Shown one piece after another: positions 11,851-21,299 of a stretch of DNA of 64,000 nt. The notes beneath the pieces were generated by a model. The model ran no database searches, was not told the origin of the DNA, and saw nothing but the letters and a program-made list of their open reading frames with translations. Position numbers and translations under genes: made by a program. The stretch is taken from contig CM054153.1 in NCBI GenBank assembly GCA_028751875.1, positions 19,480,453-19,544,452 of the forward strand, written 5' to 3'. Each line of letters starts with the position of its first letter. The first letter of the stretch is position 1. This DNA comes from Rapana venosa (lineage: Eukaryota; Mollusca; Gastropoda; Neogastropoda; Muricidae).

Positions 11851-14800
11851 GAGAGGGAGAGATGGTATTATGTTGTGATGTGTACCACTGTCAATCAAGG
11901 TAGATTTCTCTGTGTGAACTTCCAGCCGTTCTCCCCTGGGGGTTGGTTTGTTTCCAGAAGAGTGGCACAACCCCACATTCAAAGTTTTTCTCGTGTTCAT
12001 TTCCGAATCAAAGTGGGGATTTTGGGGGTAGAATTTTACTAGGGACATTTCTGTTCTTTGCTTGTGGGGTGTCATACATGGATTAAATATGTGTTGCACA
12101 CAGGAACTGGGTTCATTGTTTTATCCAAAAGACTTAAACCCATACCACCACGCATGGTCTAGTGGATGGGGGGGGGGGGGGGGGGAATTTGTGTTCAAAC
12201 AAGGATTGATCCCATGACTTTCCACTTTCTAGATGGGTATGCTGCCTTGAGACAACCAAACCATGTGTGTTCGGGGGGGTCTGAGTTTGCCTAGTGGTTA
12301 AAGTACTTAGCTCATGATGTGGCAACTGTAGGCACAATTTCAGATCTTTGTTGATGTGTCCCCTTAAGGAAGGTTGTTTCCCCTGGAACAATGGTTTTGT
12401 AGTGACTCCACTCTTTAGCAAGCCCTTCATATAAGATCATGTACCAACATCCTGAGTAAATGCACATGCAACATCTTGCACATAATTTTTTTTTTAATAG
12501 AGGACTAGGCTGGCTGTGCTTGGTGGCATAGATGACAAAACATACCCAGCATGCACTCTGCAACCTGGAGAGAGGCCGGGCTCCACCTGCACAAGGTTTA
12601 ACTTCCCAGCTCACTGCCTAGACATTCTGCAGCTCTCCTTGTGCAGTGTGTCGCCATTCTATGCCACCGCCTTTGCTGGTGGTGGATTTTTCCCCCCACG
12701 TGTGTGAGAATGAATGATAACATGGGTTCTGTACAGTGTGTTGTGTGTGGGATGCATGTGGAAGTTTTGTTTATCATTTCATCCAAAAGTCACATCTGAC
12801 CTCGCTGTAGTTTATTTGAAAGGGGTGGGGGGGGGGGGGGGGGGGTAAAAACCTACTAGTTCAGGTAGGATTTGGACTATCTTTTTCTTCTGTGAAGTTT
12901 ACACAAGGGAAGCAATCACGTGGGATGTCTACAATTATGTAGTTATGTCCCTTATATTAGTTTTGCTCTTCACTCTTTTGCTCTTGATAAGGGTCAGGGA
13001 AGGTAAAGCAGCGAGGGAGAGGAGATGGGCGCCGCCCTCAATATGCTGGCCCTAGAGAAGTTGAGGTCTCTGACGCCTCGCTCCCCATCGACCTTATAGG
13101 TTATGGGACTCCTTTACTTACCTTTCTTGATAAGTCATTCATTCATTGATGTGTATGCTTTTTGTTTCTCTATAGCTCAAAAGAGGTAATGGGAATGAAC
13201 TATTGTGAATATGCTGAGATGATGATTGAAACTGCATATAGCAGGTTCTTCCAGTTTCCTCTATGCTTACTAAAAGCCCTGTACTTGGAACAGCAGACCT
13301 GCAGACAAGAATCCAAGCTGTTAAAATGTGATGCTGTAGAAAAACTAACATCTCCTTTCTGAATCATATTGTGAATGAGGAAATGAATATATGTTATCTA
13401 TCTTTTTTTTCAGGCGCTCAGACGACATAGAGAGATGAGTGAAAACGACAGGCGCTATGCGGTGAGTACTCTTCTAATTTTGTCATACATGGAGTTTTGT
13501 AGACAGCAGCCAAACAGCCTGTTAGTTAGGGTGTCAACCTGAAGGCTTGCATTCACGCCTTCATTGAATAGTATGTTGGAGAATCTTTTTCCTATGGAGT
13601 TAACAATCGCTCTCATGCAAGTCCTTTGAATGAAACTATGAACCAAGGTTCCTTACAACTGCTCTCATGCAAGTCCTTTAAATGAAACTATGAACCAAGG
13701 TTCCTTACAATTGTCCTCATGCAAGTCCTTTAAATGAAACTATGAACCAATGTTCCTTACAATTGTCTTCATGCAAGTCCTTTTAATGAAACTATGAACC
13801 AAGGTTCCTTACAATTGTCCTCATGCAAGTCCTTTAAATGAAACTATGAACCAAGGTTCCTTACAACCGCTCTCATGCAAGTCCTGTAAATGAAACTATG
13901 AACTGATGTTCCTCATGCAAACGCTGACAGAACACGTTAGTGTGTGACTGAAAAACATGCAGGCCAGTAAAGTCTGGTGTCATGAATAGCATTACCACAC
14001 TCTGTATGCACTCTGCAAACTGCACCTCAGAGGAATGGGGCTCTAAGACATTCAGGTGAGCACCCTCACAACTCCTCGTAGAATTTATTTATTTATTTTA
14101 TTTTTCTATTTATTTTATTCTTTTATATCGAGGATAATGGAATAAGCACTTATGTGCTTTTTTACATCCAGTCCCCGTGTGTATGCAGTTTTGTCAATTC
14201 TGTCATCTGTTCCCACCGGCACACAATGGCCTACTCTTCCGAAAAGTGGAACAGGATTTAACGTGTGCGCAAGATGTTCTGCGTGCGTTCGCACATGGGG
14301 CCTCAGTTTATAGTCTCATCCGAAGGACTTTTGAGGAGAGTGGAGTATGCACTGATCTTAACTCCAGGGGAAAATATCCCCCTTGAACGGGAATCAAACC
14401 CCAGTCGTCAGATTGCGAGCGCAATGTTCTAACCATTAGGCTATCCCGTCCCCCGAATTAATTAAGGGAGAAGTGAAGTTTGAGAATGGAATCAGGCAGT
14501 TTATGGCATTTGTGGGGTGTTTTCTGTACAAATGAAAATATAAAAGACAGTAGAACTTATCATAATAAATTACTATTATAACTTGTAGTAGGAGCAGTAG
14601 TAAATGCTGTCTCATTTTGTATTAGGTTTACTTTGTAGTATTCTTTCGCCTGTCTACTCCTTTTTTTTTTTTTGGGGGGGGGTATAACTTTTTCTAAATG
14701 AAGTATCAAACCCAAGGCTTTCTTGAGGCTGCCTCTTCCCTTTCATGTATATGAACGCATTCAGATCAAATGTGCAGGTTAAAAGTACTGCACTTTCTGT

Positions 14801-15696
14801 CATCATCTGAAAGGCTTGAGGCTATCGAGCATGCTTGCAGTGTTCTGCTTGTGTTTGGTATGCAGTAGTTGGGAATCCACAAGGTAGTTTTGGGTAGTTG
14901 GGGTGTAGTGTTATGAAACAGCTCTCGCCCAGGATAATTAAAACTGGGACTTATTTATCATGAAGAGCTGATTTTTACTTAACTGCCATTTTCACAAAAA
15001 AATTTGGTGCTGTATTTTATTTTTTTTAATTGATTTTAATGGAGACAGAGTTAGTGAAAATATTCCAGGGATTTTTTGTTTTTCTTTTGTTATTGATAAG
15101 AAGGCAGGTGAGAGGACAGTCAAGATGTTCACCTGCCTAACAAGTAAACTGAGGTTCTGGGTTCCATTACCAGCCTTGCCCTTTCTTTCCAGTTTGACAA
15201 GAAAATTGAACTGAAAGCCAAAATCCTTCGGATGAAGCTGTAAACCCAAGGCCCTGTGTGCAAATGCATATCTGATACACATGTTAAAAATCCTCATGGT
15301 AGGAATGGATGAAAAATATTTTTAAAATACATGCACACACAGGTGTCGTGTTTAGACACCATCCCTGAAGTTGGAATGCAGCTACCAAATTGGAGAGGGG
15401 GGGGGTCACATACACAAAAATCTGACCATTGGTGAACCTCAGAGCTCTAGCTGAGGAATGAAAAGAAACTCTTTGATGACTCTTTTAGCTGTGAAAAGTT
15501 TGGCCTTTTTGTAGTTTGCTATGATTTCTATCATCTGTACATAAATAAGCCTCTGTTTTGCACATGTGTTTTCTTCAGTCAGTGTGTAGAGAAAATCCTT
15601 CATTTTGTCCTCCCTCTTCTTTCCTCATGACAGATACAAGCACGAGCTTTGGCACGGAAATTCGGAGGTCTAAGGAAAGGAGGCAAGTCCAAATAG
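680..15696 (+). CDS. Cys-less pentameric ligand-gated ion channel subunit (9 exons, 496 aa)
   Basis: Joined exons: 680-1132, 3050-3178, 5902-6105, 7177-7275, 8043-8198, 9760-9912, 11580-11765, 13414-13461, 15634-15696. Every intron is GT..AG and phase 0, giving one 496-residue frame. Residues about 152-335 form the beta-sandwich ligand-binding domain, with WEEP and WDPHL matching the W-x-x-P and W-x-P-x-L strands of pLGICs. FPFDVQ at 257-262 is the Cys-loop apex, but both cysteine positions are replaced (K250, L264). M1 is about 338-358, M2 369-387, M3 400-422, M4 437-457. M2 has Leu at 9' (L376), Pro at 23' (P390) and Asp at -1' (D366); by analogy with cation channels this hints at cation selectivity, an inference. 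The M3-M4 loop is about 14 residues, unlike the long loop of classical animal receptors. A basic 36-residue tail follows M4. No signal peptide is visible. Family membership is strong; ligand and ion are unknown. Confidence 0.9.
1478..1672 (+). repeat. SINE family B fragment
   Basis: Shares the GGCAAAATT...GTGGC.CTGCTCTT...CAGCCCAAATTTC...AGAAATCTGCC order with copies at 4040-4418, 10190-10412, 11232-11552, 11875-12262 and 29470-29862. Confidence 0.65.
1808..1960. repeat. Repeat D, copy 1
   Basis: About 150 bases; the reverse complement recurs at 12985-13110, sharing the CTTCTCTAGGG...GGGCAGCGCCCATCTCC core. Not assigned to a class. Confidence 0.6.
2846..3044. repeat. (GT)n microsatellites with a duplicated 30-base spacer
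   Basis: Three GT runs are separated by two near-identical spacers, AAAGTCAAACTTTTATTTTC and AGATGGTACATTG-type sequence. The spacer contains CAG, so it duplicates acceptor-like sites before the real acceptor at 3049. Confidence 0.8.
3050..3178 (+). CDS. Channel gene exon 2: first strands of ligand-binding domain
   Basis: Encodes residues 152-194 ([15 protein letters not shown]... to TPK). The pattern of alternating hydrophobics, then ID, then F-x-A-E-V, then W-E-E-P is that of the beta1-beta2 region of pLGICs. The acceptor is the end of a (GT)n run, TTGCAG|ATG, and the donor is AAG|GTTTAG. Residue 152 is a Met, so translation could also begin here if exon 1 were skipped. Confidence 0.85.
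3249..3483 (-). repeat. SINE family A, 5' truncated
   Basis: Body and tail in minus orientation: TTTATATCGAGGATAATGG tail end through the TCATCCGAAGGACTTT part; the tRNA-like head is missing. Confidence 0.85.
4040..4418 (-). repeat. SINE family B, near complete
   Basis: Follows a (TG)n array. Contains GCAGATTTATCTGCGTGAAATTC, ATTTTGCCAGGGAC and a degraded tRNA-like head (GGTGTGTTACCTC, rc resembles box A). Best-preserved B copy besides 29470-29862. Confidence 0.75.
5009..5292. repeat. Repeat F, copy 1
   Basis: About 280 bases, matched in reverse complement at 18750-19030. Shared landmarks: GGCTACACACCGGTATT-like end, TTTTTGTGAAAGACTA, TTTGGTAGGTTTGA, GTCGTCTGCTAGCTTCCT. Probably a non-autonomous transposon fragment; class unknown. 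Confidence 0.7.
5902..6105 (+). CDS. Channel gene exon 3: ligand-binding domain core
   Basis: Encodes residues 195-262, from [15 protein letters not shown] to YFPFDVQ. W205-D-P-x-L followed by an Asn corresponds to the W-x-P-D-x-x-x-x-N strand of the family. The exon ends at Q262 of the FPFDVQ motif. Position 250, where classical receptors have the first loop cysteine, is Lys. Acceptor TACAG|GAG, donor CAA|GTAGGT. Confidence 0.92.
7177..7275 (+). CDS. Channel gene exon 4: post Cys-loop strand
   Basis: Encodes residues 263-295, beginning DLTIQLST and ending NTRTFQ. In animal Cys-loop receptors the second residue here is the closing cysteine; it is Leu264. Acceptor TGTCAG|GAC, donor CAG|GTGAGT, both strong. 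Confidence 0.9.
8043..8198 (+). CDS. Channel gene exon 5: end of ligand-binding domain and start of M1
   Basis: Encodes residues 296-347. EWSIYNHV is followed by a second half ending in an [12 protein letters not shown] pre-M1/M1 junction, equivalent to the RR-x-x-Y-Y stretch of the family. The usual M1 proline is absent. Acceptor CTGCAG|GAC, donor GTG|GTAGGT. Confidence 0.92.
8222..8740 (-). repeat. SINE family A, rearranged or diverged
   Basis: 8222-8340 is a well-matched tail part. 8500-8740 is a diverged body and tRNA-like head (GCTCTAACCACTAGG). The middle (8340-8500) does not match the family and includes a CTCACCAATGGTGA motif seen in other repeats at about 15420 and 47460. Confidence 0.65.
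9760..9912 (+). CDS. Channel gene exon 6: rest of M1, M2 pore helix and M2-M3 loop
   Basis: Encodes residues 348-398. The pore helix runs from about A369 to Q387, preceded by VEPTTPDR and followed by [11 protein letters not shown], one of the most conserved pLGIC segments. The donor is CTC|GTCAGT, which gives the conserved L-D junction with exon 7. A second GT five bases downstream would break the frame. Confidence 0.93.
10190..10412 (-). repeat. SINE family B, partial
   Basis: GCAGATTTCTCTGCGTAAAATTC and AAGAACAGTGCCAC landmarks are shared with other B copies; the tRNA-like head is absent. Confidence 0.7.
10500..10700. repeat. Repeat H fragment
   Basis: A TGATGTC..CATGCCACCGG..ATAGCTGGGCTTG block recurs at about 38390-38490 and 55285-55375, and in reverse complement near 12490-12560. 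Class unknown. Confidence 0.5.
11232..11552 (-). repeat. SINE family B abutting exon 7 acceptor
   Basis: AATTTTGCTAGGGACC, then AGGAATCGAACCCACAAC (tRNA-like box B in reverse complement) and a head ending CATTACCTCAAGACC. Ends about 28 bases before exon 7. Confidence 0.75.
11580..11765 (+). CDS. Channel gene exon 7: M3, short loop and M4
   Basis: Encodes residues 399-460. [12 protein letters not shown] starts M3. A loop of about 14 residues ([14 protein letters not shown]) leads straight into M4 ([10 protein letters not shown]...). The acceptor GGGCAG|GAC lies only about 28 bases after the end of a SINE copy. Donor ACG|GTGAGT. Confidence 0.92.
11875..12262 (-). repeat. SINE family B
   Basis: GTAGATTTCTCTGTGTGAACTTC, ATTTTACTAGGGACA and a degraded tRNA-like head; interrupted by a poly-G run near 12168. 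Confidence 0.7.
12290..12520 (+). repeat. Diverged SINE family A, head to mid-body
   Basis: TGCCTAGTGGTTAAAGTACTT resembles tRNA box A. The GTGACTCCACTCT and ACATCTTGCACA parts match the A-family body at lower identity. Confidence 0.55.
12985..13110. repeat. Repeat D, copy 2
   Basis: Reverse complement of the block at 1808-1960, sharing GGAGATGGGCGCCGCCCTCA and the CTAGAGAAGTTGAGG core. Confidence 0.6.
13414..13461 (+). CDS. Channel gene exon 8: 48-base microexon, basic tail
   Basis: Encodes 16 residues ([16 protein letters not shown]) after M4. It is flanked by a T8 tract plus CAG acceptor and a GCG|GTGAGT donor. Both phases are 0, so it could be skipped without frameshift. Confidence 0.8.
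13610..13920 (+). repeat. 52-bp minisatellite grown from SINE family A
   Basis: About six tandem units of CTCATGCAAGTCCTTT...GAAACTATGAACC...GGTTCCTTACAA. The unit is the AGTCCTT..GATGAGACTATAAACC part of SINE A. A diverged SINE head lies just upstream (13500-13600), so the array arose inside one SINE copy. Confidence 0.85.
14086..14454 (-). repeat. SINE family A, near full-length reference copy (about 369 bp)
   Basis: On the minus strand it starts GGGGACGGGATAGCCTAATG (box A-like AGCCTAATGGTTAGA), has a box B-like GGTTTGATTCC, a long unique body and an AATAAAATAAAT-type tail. GAATT at 14081-14085 and 14455-14459 is a candidate target-site duplication. The pol III promoter boxes look intact. 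Confidence 0.88.
15108..15310 (+). repeat. Diverged SINE family A
   Basis: A tRNA-like head with GGTTCTGGGTTCCATTACC is followed by CCTTCGGATGAAGCTGTAAACC, as in the family body. Identity is visibly lower than for other copies. Confidence 0.5.
15634..15696 (+). CDS. Channel gene exon 9: terminal basic residues and stop
   Basis: Encodes residues 477-496, [20 protein letters not shown], then TAG at 15694-15696. Acceptor ATGACAG|ATA after a pyrimidine-rich stretch. Seven of the 20 residues are Lys or Arg. Confidence 0.8.
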   Translation: MQARALARKFGGLRKGGKSK

Positions 15697-18600
15697 CTTG
15701 GCAACCAGCGCCTGACAGATTGTTTACTGCACACAGCCAGTGTGGTAAAATACGAAATGTGTGTTCTTCACTTTGAACGCGTTCCACTTGTTGTATTAGA
15801 CAATAGGGAAATGGGTTAGGAGGAGAAAGGGGGAGGGGAGAAAATATGCAGTTAAGCGGGTACAGTGGATCATTCTAGCCATGACCTGCTTGTAATGATG
15901 CTGTCCCTTGTAAGGCCAGACTAAGTATGCAGCCTTTTGTAAATTTTGAAGGTTGAATTAAGGTGGGGGGTTATTTGAGATGAGCTTTGCAATTTCTGAT
16001 ACTTAAGTGTCTGCTTTATTCAAGGCATCTTTTTTTCACTAAACTGCTTTTCCTTGTAAGTTAGCAACAAGCGTACAAACAAAAGCTACATTGTTTTGGT
16101 CCGTTGTCCCAATTTTTTATGAATATTTTAACAGTACTAAAATCACTAAGACTAAAGAATGTACATATGTATACAAATTAAAAATAATGCAAGCTTTCTT
16201 CTTTTTTTAACATGGTCACAGTACCTAATTTTTACAGAACAGTTTTGTGTTACAATCATTGTTTAATATCCAGAAAAATGCAGTTTTGGGGTATATAGAT
16301 AGATTTAGAGATATATATATCTGTATTTTTTTTAAAATTATTATGCATCCTGTTTTCTATAAAGTGTAAAAATTTTCACATTAATTTCACTGGAGAAAGG
16401 GAAAAACACAGATTTTTAGTTATGGTAATGTCAGATTTTCTGTTGGCTATTTGAATAGCTTCCATGACAACACTTGGCTAATTTTTAATTTTTTAGGAGT
16501 TTTAGGTGAAGACTGTCTAACATTGTCCACCTATAAAATCAGTCGCATTTTAACATGATTTTGATTCAGAAATACCTGCCAAGTGTGGCCTTAAGTTTAT
16601 CCAAAATATTAACATTCTGTTGTGTGAAATGCTGTTCTGTAATTCATAGTCTCAAAGCTACTATATTATTTTTTCTTAAAAATTTCCATTGGGACTTTTT
16701 TAAAAACCTTATCCTTTACTTTGATGGTGATCTGATCCGCCTACTTCAACAAAGCCTATTTTATGACCAACATTTCAGATTAGTACTGACAGCCCAATTT
16801 TATGTTTAGTTAGATGGTAACTGCATACCGCTATAATGTTTCAGTTTGTATTGTAAGGAAAGTCTGTATCCAGAGTTAAGTCAACACTGACAACAGTCTT
16901 GGCTCCTATCTGTATACCCACGTCTTCTATATCAGTACCTCACATGGCTTGTTCTGTCAAGATGTTAAAAAAACAAAAACATGTTCTGTCTCATTTTGGC
17001 CTTTTAAATCTGTGCTCAGCAAGGTGACATGTTTAGAAAAGCCCATTTTTGGATATAATTATATGTCACGCTTTTCTTTTGTCTGTGAAGGTTACAAAAG
17101 GTTCATCTGTACTGCTTATTTTGCCTCTTTTTGGATCTGTAGCCTGCCTGGCAGGCAGTTTCTCTGACTTGGGCTTCAGTCTGTAGAGAATAATCATGAG
17201 CACAATTTTCCTGGCATGGCCAATTACAGCAAAAGTTCTGTGGTTGTTACAATCTTTTGACATGGCTGCTCTTAGGAAGCATCACAAGTTCTATAAAGTG
17301 TAACAAATTCTTGGAAATGTTCAGTATGTTGGCTGCAAAGATGGTGTATTGTTTCTAGGCAAATTTTTGGGGCCTAAAATTCAGCAAGTTTTCATCATCC
17401 TTAGCAGGTCCTGGGAACTTTCTGTTTTTAGCTGTTTTGATGACTGCTTAATTTCACATAATATCAGACAGAGGATAACTAGGGCATTTTTGCTCATTGG
17501 GGATGCAACGTATTGATTTTGATTCATTATATGTTGTTGTTCAGTGTGGTGCTTTCTTTGCTGTGGATGCACTCCTTTTTGGTTGGAACTGGTCTATGAA
17601 TCTTCTTTCCTCTGCATTTATTATGCAGTGCTCATTTTGCACATTTTTCCTCAAACCAAGTTTTCTTCTCTTCAGATTTTTTCTTTTTTTTTTCTTCCAA
17701 TTTGGTAAGACTGGGTTTTCTGTTAGGCTCTTTATTGGCTTTAGAAGGTTTTCTTTTTCCTAGTAATGCAAGGGGGGGGAATACACGAGATTTGTATTCA
17801 AATTGTTTAAGCTTCATTACTTGGACCTACGGCTAAATCCCGAGTCTGATTAGTTTGTAATTGTGTTTTTTTTTTTAATTGCCCGGATGAATATGGAATA
17901 TACTGGAACCACAAAAAAACCCAACAAAATCCAGCAGTAAATTGCTCATAAACTGTTCCCCATTGGATTCTTTAACCTCCTAATTGCCAAGTGCACCCTA
18001 TATGCCAGGGAATAGAATTCTTATATACCACTTGCTGTGTGCATGTCCCTGATACTCATAAATCACTATATAAATAATCCAGATATTCTGCACAATGACA
18101 GTATATATATCATAGATTGATATGATATTTCACAACAAAAATATATTAGAAATTTGTTTAAATAGATGAAAATACACTTTCTTCATCACCACAGTAATTT
18201 TGAGTACCCCCACCCCATCTCAACAGCATGACACACAAGTCGAGGCAAAATCTCAGTCGCTTTTTCATCTTTACTATCTCCTGAATCATACACAATCGTT
18301 TTCATTACTGTCAGGATTATGTACAATTTTTATTTTCCACTTCTTCAGCTGTGTAAAGTCATTGATATGTTCAACAAGAAGAGTCAGTTATTTTGAACAG
18401 GAACTGTCCAAGCAGTCAGGCAAAATAATACAAAGTATGAGCTTTTTAAAAAAAAAACGATCATTTTTGCCATATTTTTGCAGCAGGATGTTGCCAAGCA
18501 ACAGGAGAGTGATGTCCACTAATTTTTGAGTTCTTTCCCTTTAATTATAGTCAGGGAAGCTGGCTTGGGCTACACACCGGTATTAATTTGGGGGTCATGT

Positions 18601-19820
18601 AGTATCTTCTATAGAATGCGAGTGGGGGAAAATGTTGGTGATTTTCACAGATTTTTTAAGTATGAGAAAATGGACTGTGTTTTTGGGATTGAGGACATAG
18701 AGCAATACCAGGTAGTCAAGAGAAAGTTGGAAATAATCATCAAATGAGGTTTGCCTGTATTCCTACAGCGTTGACCCCGCGCATGCATATTGCGGTAAGG
18801 AAGCTAGCAGACGACAAAGGACTGAGGGGGTACAGTGTTTGCTGAAAAAAATTTTAATTTCAAACCTACCAAATTTGTTCAAAAGCACATGAGTTTTGAG
18901 TCAGAGGCTAGTCTTTCACAAAAAGTGGTTTTTATTTCTGTGGATGCCTTAGTACGTGCGGTATGAATATAAGAGTCACATAGAAAAACAAAAGGAAAAG
19001 TTATTTTTTAATACCGGTGTGCAGCCTTGTTTACTTCGGTTCAAAACCTGGAAATTTTCCAGGTTGTTGGCGTATAGAGTGCACATTTAGTCCCGGAAAA
19101 TTTCTGGGGTGGGGCAGTCGAGCGGTTAATGACACAATTTACATATTTGGGTTTTTTTCAAATCTAAAAGTAAGGAAAGGGTGTGTTGTTTTATTACAGT
19201 GGCTTTTAATTTGTCAATTACAATTTGCTTAAGGTTATGTCCATTCTTTATTTATCCCCAACTCTTTTTATGTGTGCTTTCAATATCCACTGTACTCGCA
19301 AGCTTATCTAGGGGGGGGGCGTGTCCGTCTTAGAAGAAAATTTGCTCATCTCAAGCTAATGTTCCCTAAACCAGTTTGATATTTCAAGTATACCTTTATC
19401 ACTTGGTGTATTTTCTCCAATTTATGTGGAGATGAGTGAATTTTTCAGTTTTATATTCTTTACACTTTCTGTAGAGTATATTTTCATAAAATGTATTTAA
19501 GAATTGATTTTTCTTTTACAGTTATATGCATTGCAGAGTTCATGTTGTTACTTGTTACTATTATGTATGCTACATTATTTACATGAAGTGCATTTGGGAA
19601 TGGTGTAGTACATGCCAGGATTGCAACAGTTTTGCACAGGTAATTTAATCATTTAAAATCTAACATATGTAGGTCCAACCGAAATACTCATAGTATTCTA
19701 TATGAACTGTGAATGGCTTTTGTACATCCTGTAGGCTTTTGTTTTGTTTTGTGCACAATATTTTTGCTGCATCTTGGCCACACATCCTTCCATCTCAAGT
19801 GGAAATAACACTCGAAGACA
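15697..19820 (+). other. Probable long 3' UTR of the channel gene, T-rich
   Basis: No coding frame of interest. The plus strand looks T-rich throughout. I see no AATAAA in the first 1.2 kb; an ATTAAA is at 16177-16182. Repeat F copy 2 lies at 18750-19030. Where the transcript ends cannot be told from sequence alone. Confidence 0.3.
18750..19030. repeat. Repeat F, copy 2 (inverted relative to 5009-5292)
   Basis: Reads as the reverse complement of copy 1 over about 280 bases, with the GAAGCTAGCAGACGAC and CACACCGG..ATT landmarks. A second CTACACACCGGTATTAATTT end is present at about 18570. Confidence 0.7.
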
Positions 19821-20529
19821 GCAGTGAACACTTAAAACAGAGTTTAATACAGACTGTTCAGTGCCATACAGTCACCTGGATGTTTCAGATTTCAATGCAT
19901 ACAAACCCCAACAATCCCATCTGGGATGGACAAGACAGGTTCCAACCATGCCCCCGAAACCCTGGAATCTTGGTCACCTGAGTTGAATGAAAGGTAGTAC
20001 CAGCACCTTACAAAAGCTGTACACAAATTTCAACAAGGATTCTTTTTTTATCAAAACAAAATTTAATGAGAACATGGCGTCGGTCACTGGACAATTTCTT
20101 CTTCGTGTGCTTGCAGTCCATTTAAACACAAATATGGTATAACCCCGGCAATGATCGTGTCAGGAAATTTGGACTTTCAGCCATTTCAACATGAAAAGAT
20201 ATGCATGAAATCTACTCGTCACAATTTCCACTGGGACATCGTGCATTGTCCCAGTCACTTCCTAAAATTCTAAAACGATGATGCATTTAAATAAAAATCC
20301 ATACCAGGGACAAGCATTTCTCTTCTGTGAAGGCTGGTTGAGGAGGAGGGGGGGGAAGACACCCCTTCCCTCTGTAGGGCCAGGTTTCTTGTAAGAGAAC
20401 TGGCATTTTTGCTGCTAGGTACGGCACAAAACCCTGATGATTCTAATTGGCTGTGGCCAGGATCCAGCAAGTGGATATTTGTGAACTATGTTGTGAGAAT
20501 TTATCATATAGTATTGTAGACAAAAATGT

Positions 20530-20620
20530 ACAACTTCTATATTGTTTCAGAATTTTGCCACAGACAGGTTGTTGCTGTAGGTTCTTTTTACATGTGCAAG
20601 GTGGAACTTTCCCCTTTCTG
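20530..20620 (-). repeat. SINE family B fragment
   Basis: ATTTTGCCACAGACAGG...GTAGGTTCTTTTTACATG matches the internal part of family B. Confidence 0.5.
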
Positions 20621-20878
20621 CCTTAGACTTCTGATCAAGGGTTTGTGTGCAAAGTTCCACTTTGGACCTCCCCCTGTTATGTTGATGCAACAGGTATCTT
20701 GCAAGATAGCACAGACCCACCAAGTATCTGAGACCCAAGTTTTGTGAAACGAATAAAATTCCTGGCAGTATATGGCTGTGTGTGTCTTTTCTTAAGTTTG
20801 CAGGACTACATGGGAAGTGCGTTTGTAGGAATCCAGTGTCTCTCCCAAGCGAGAGCATGTTGGTGCATGCCTTTTGAT

Positions 20879-21299
20879 TACCACAGTATATGAAGTTTCT
20901 TGAGTATAGTGGGTCTCCATCACAAATCCTGTCTCTAAAGCCAAATTGAAGTTTCTTTTAAAAAGTGGGTTTGTGTGGGCCTCCTCCATCCCCCGCCACC
21001 ACCCTCTGGGTTATTTCCTTATATACTTCTCTGACAGCCTCGGGTGACTACTACTCGGCCAATCAGAATGGCTCTTACTGAATGAGACGTCTGTTCTGAT
21101 TGGCCAAGAAAGAGTGAGTAGTTGTCACTGGGGGCTTTCAAAAAAGTATATAAGGAAACAACCCAGAGGGTGGTGGTGGGGGATGGAGGAGGCCCACACA
21201 AACCCACTTTTTGAAACGAACTTCAATTTTAGTTTGGCTTTAGAGACAGGATTTGTGATGGAGACCCACTATACTCAAGAAACTTCATATACTGTGGTA
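20879..21299. mobile_element. Large palindromic element with about 200-bp arms, TA-flanked
   Basis: Left arm 20879-21075 and right arm 21085-21299 are near reverse complements: TACCACAGTATATGAAG at the left end, CTTCATATACTGTGGTA at the right. The ends can be read as CCACAG... inverted repeats flanked by TA, as for Tc1/mariner-type MITEs. Each arm carries an inward CCAAT box and an outward TATA-like TATATAAGG. Each arm also reads outward as a short matching peptide (MEEAHTNPLF...LALETGFVMETHYTQETSYTVV), with a few replacements and a two-residue indel between arms. Confidence 0.7.

Larger units (their letters stand above)
11766..13413 (+). other. Channel gene intron 7, repeat-rich
   Basis: (GT)n 11791-11846, SINE B 11875-12262, poly-G 12168-12185, SINE A-like head region 12290-12520, repeat H in reverse (about 12490-12560), poly-G near 12827-12845, repeat D copy 2 (12985-13110). 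Confidence 0.6.
13462..15633 (+). other. Channel gene intron 8
   Basis: Contains a SINE A-derived 52-base minisatellite (13610-13920), a near-complete SINE A (14086-14454), a diverged SINE A (about 15108-15310) and AT-rich sequence with no other feature. Confidence 0.6.

Noticed and set aside
14401..14454. tRNA gene
   Set aside because: tRNA-like boxes belong to the SINE head; no complete cloverleaf. The same applies near 2460, 29540 and 60280.
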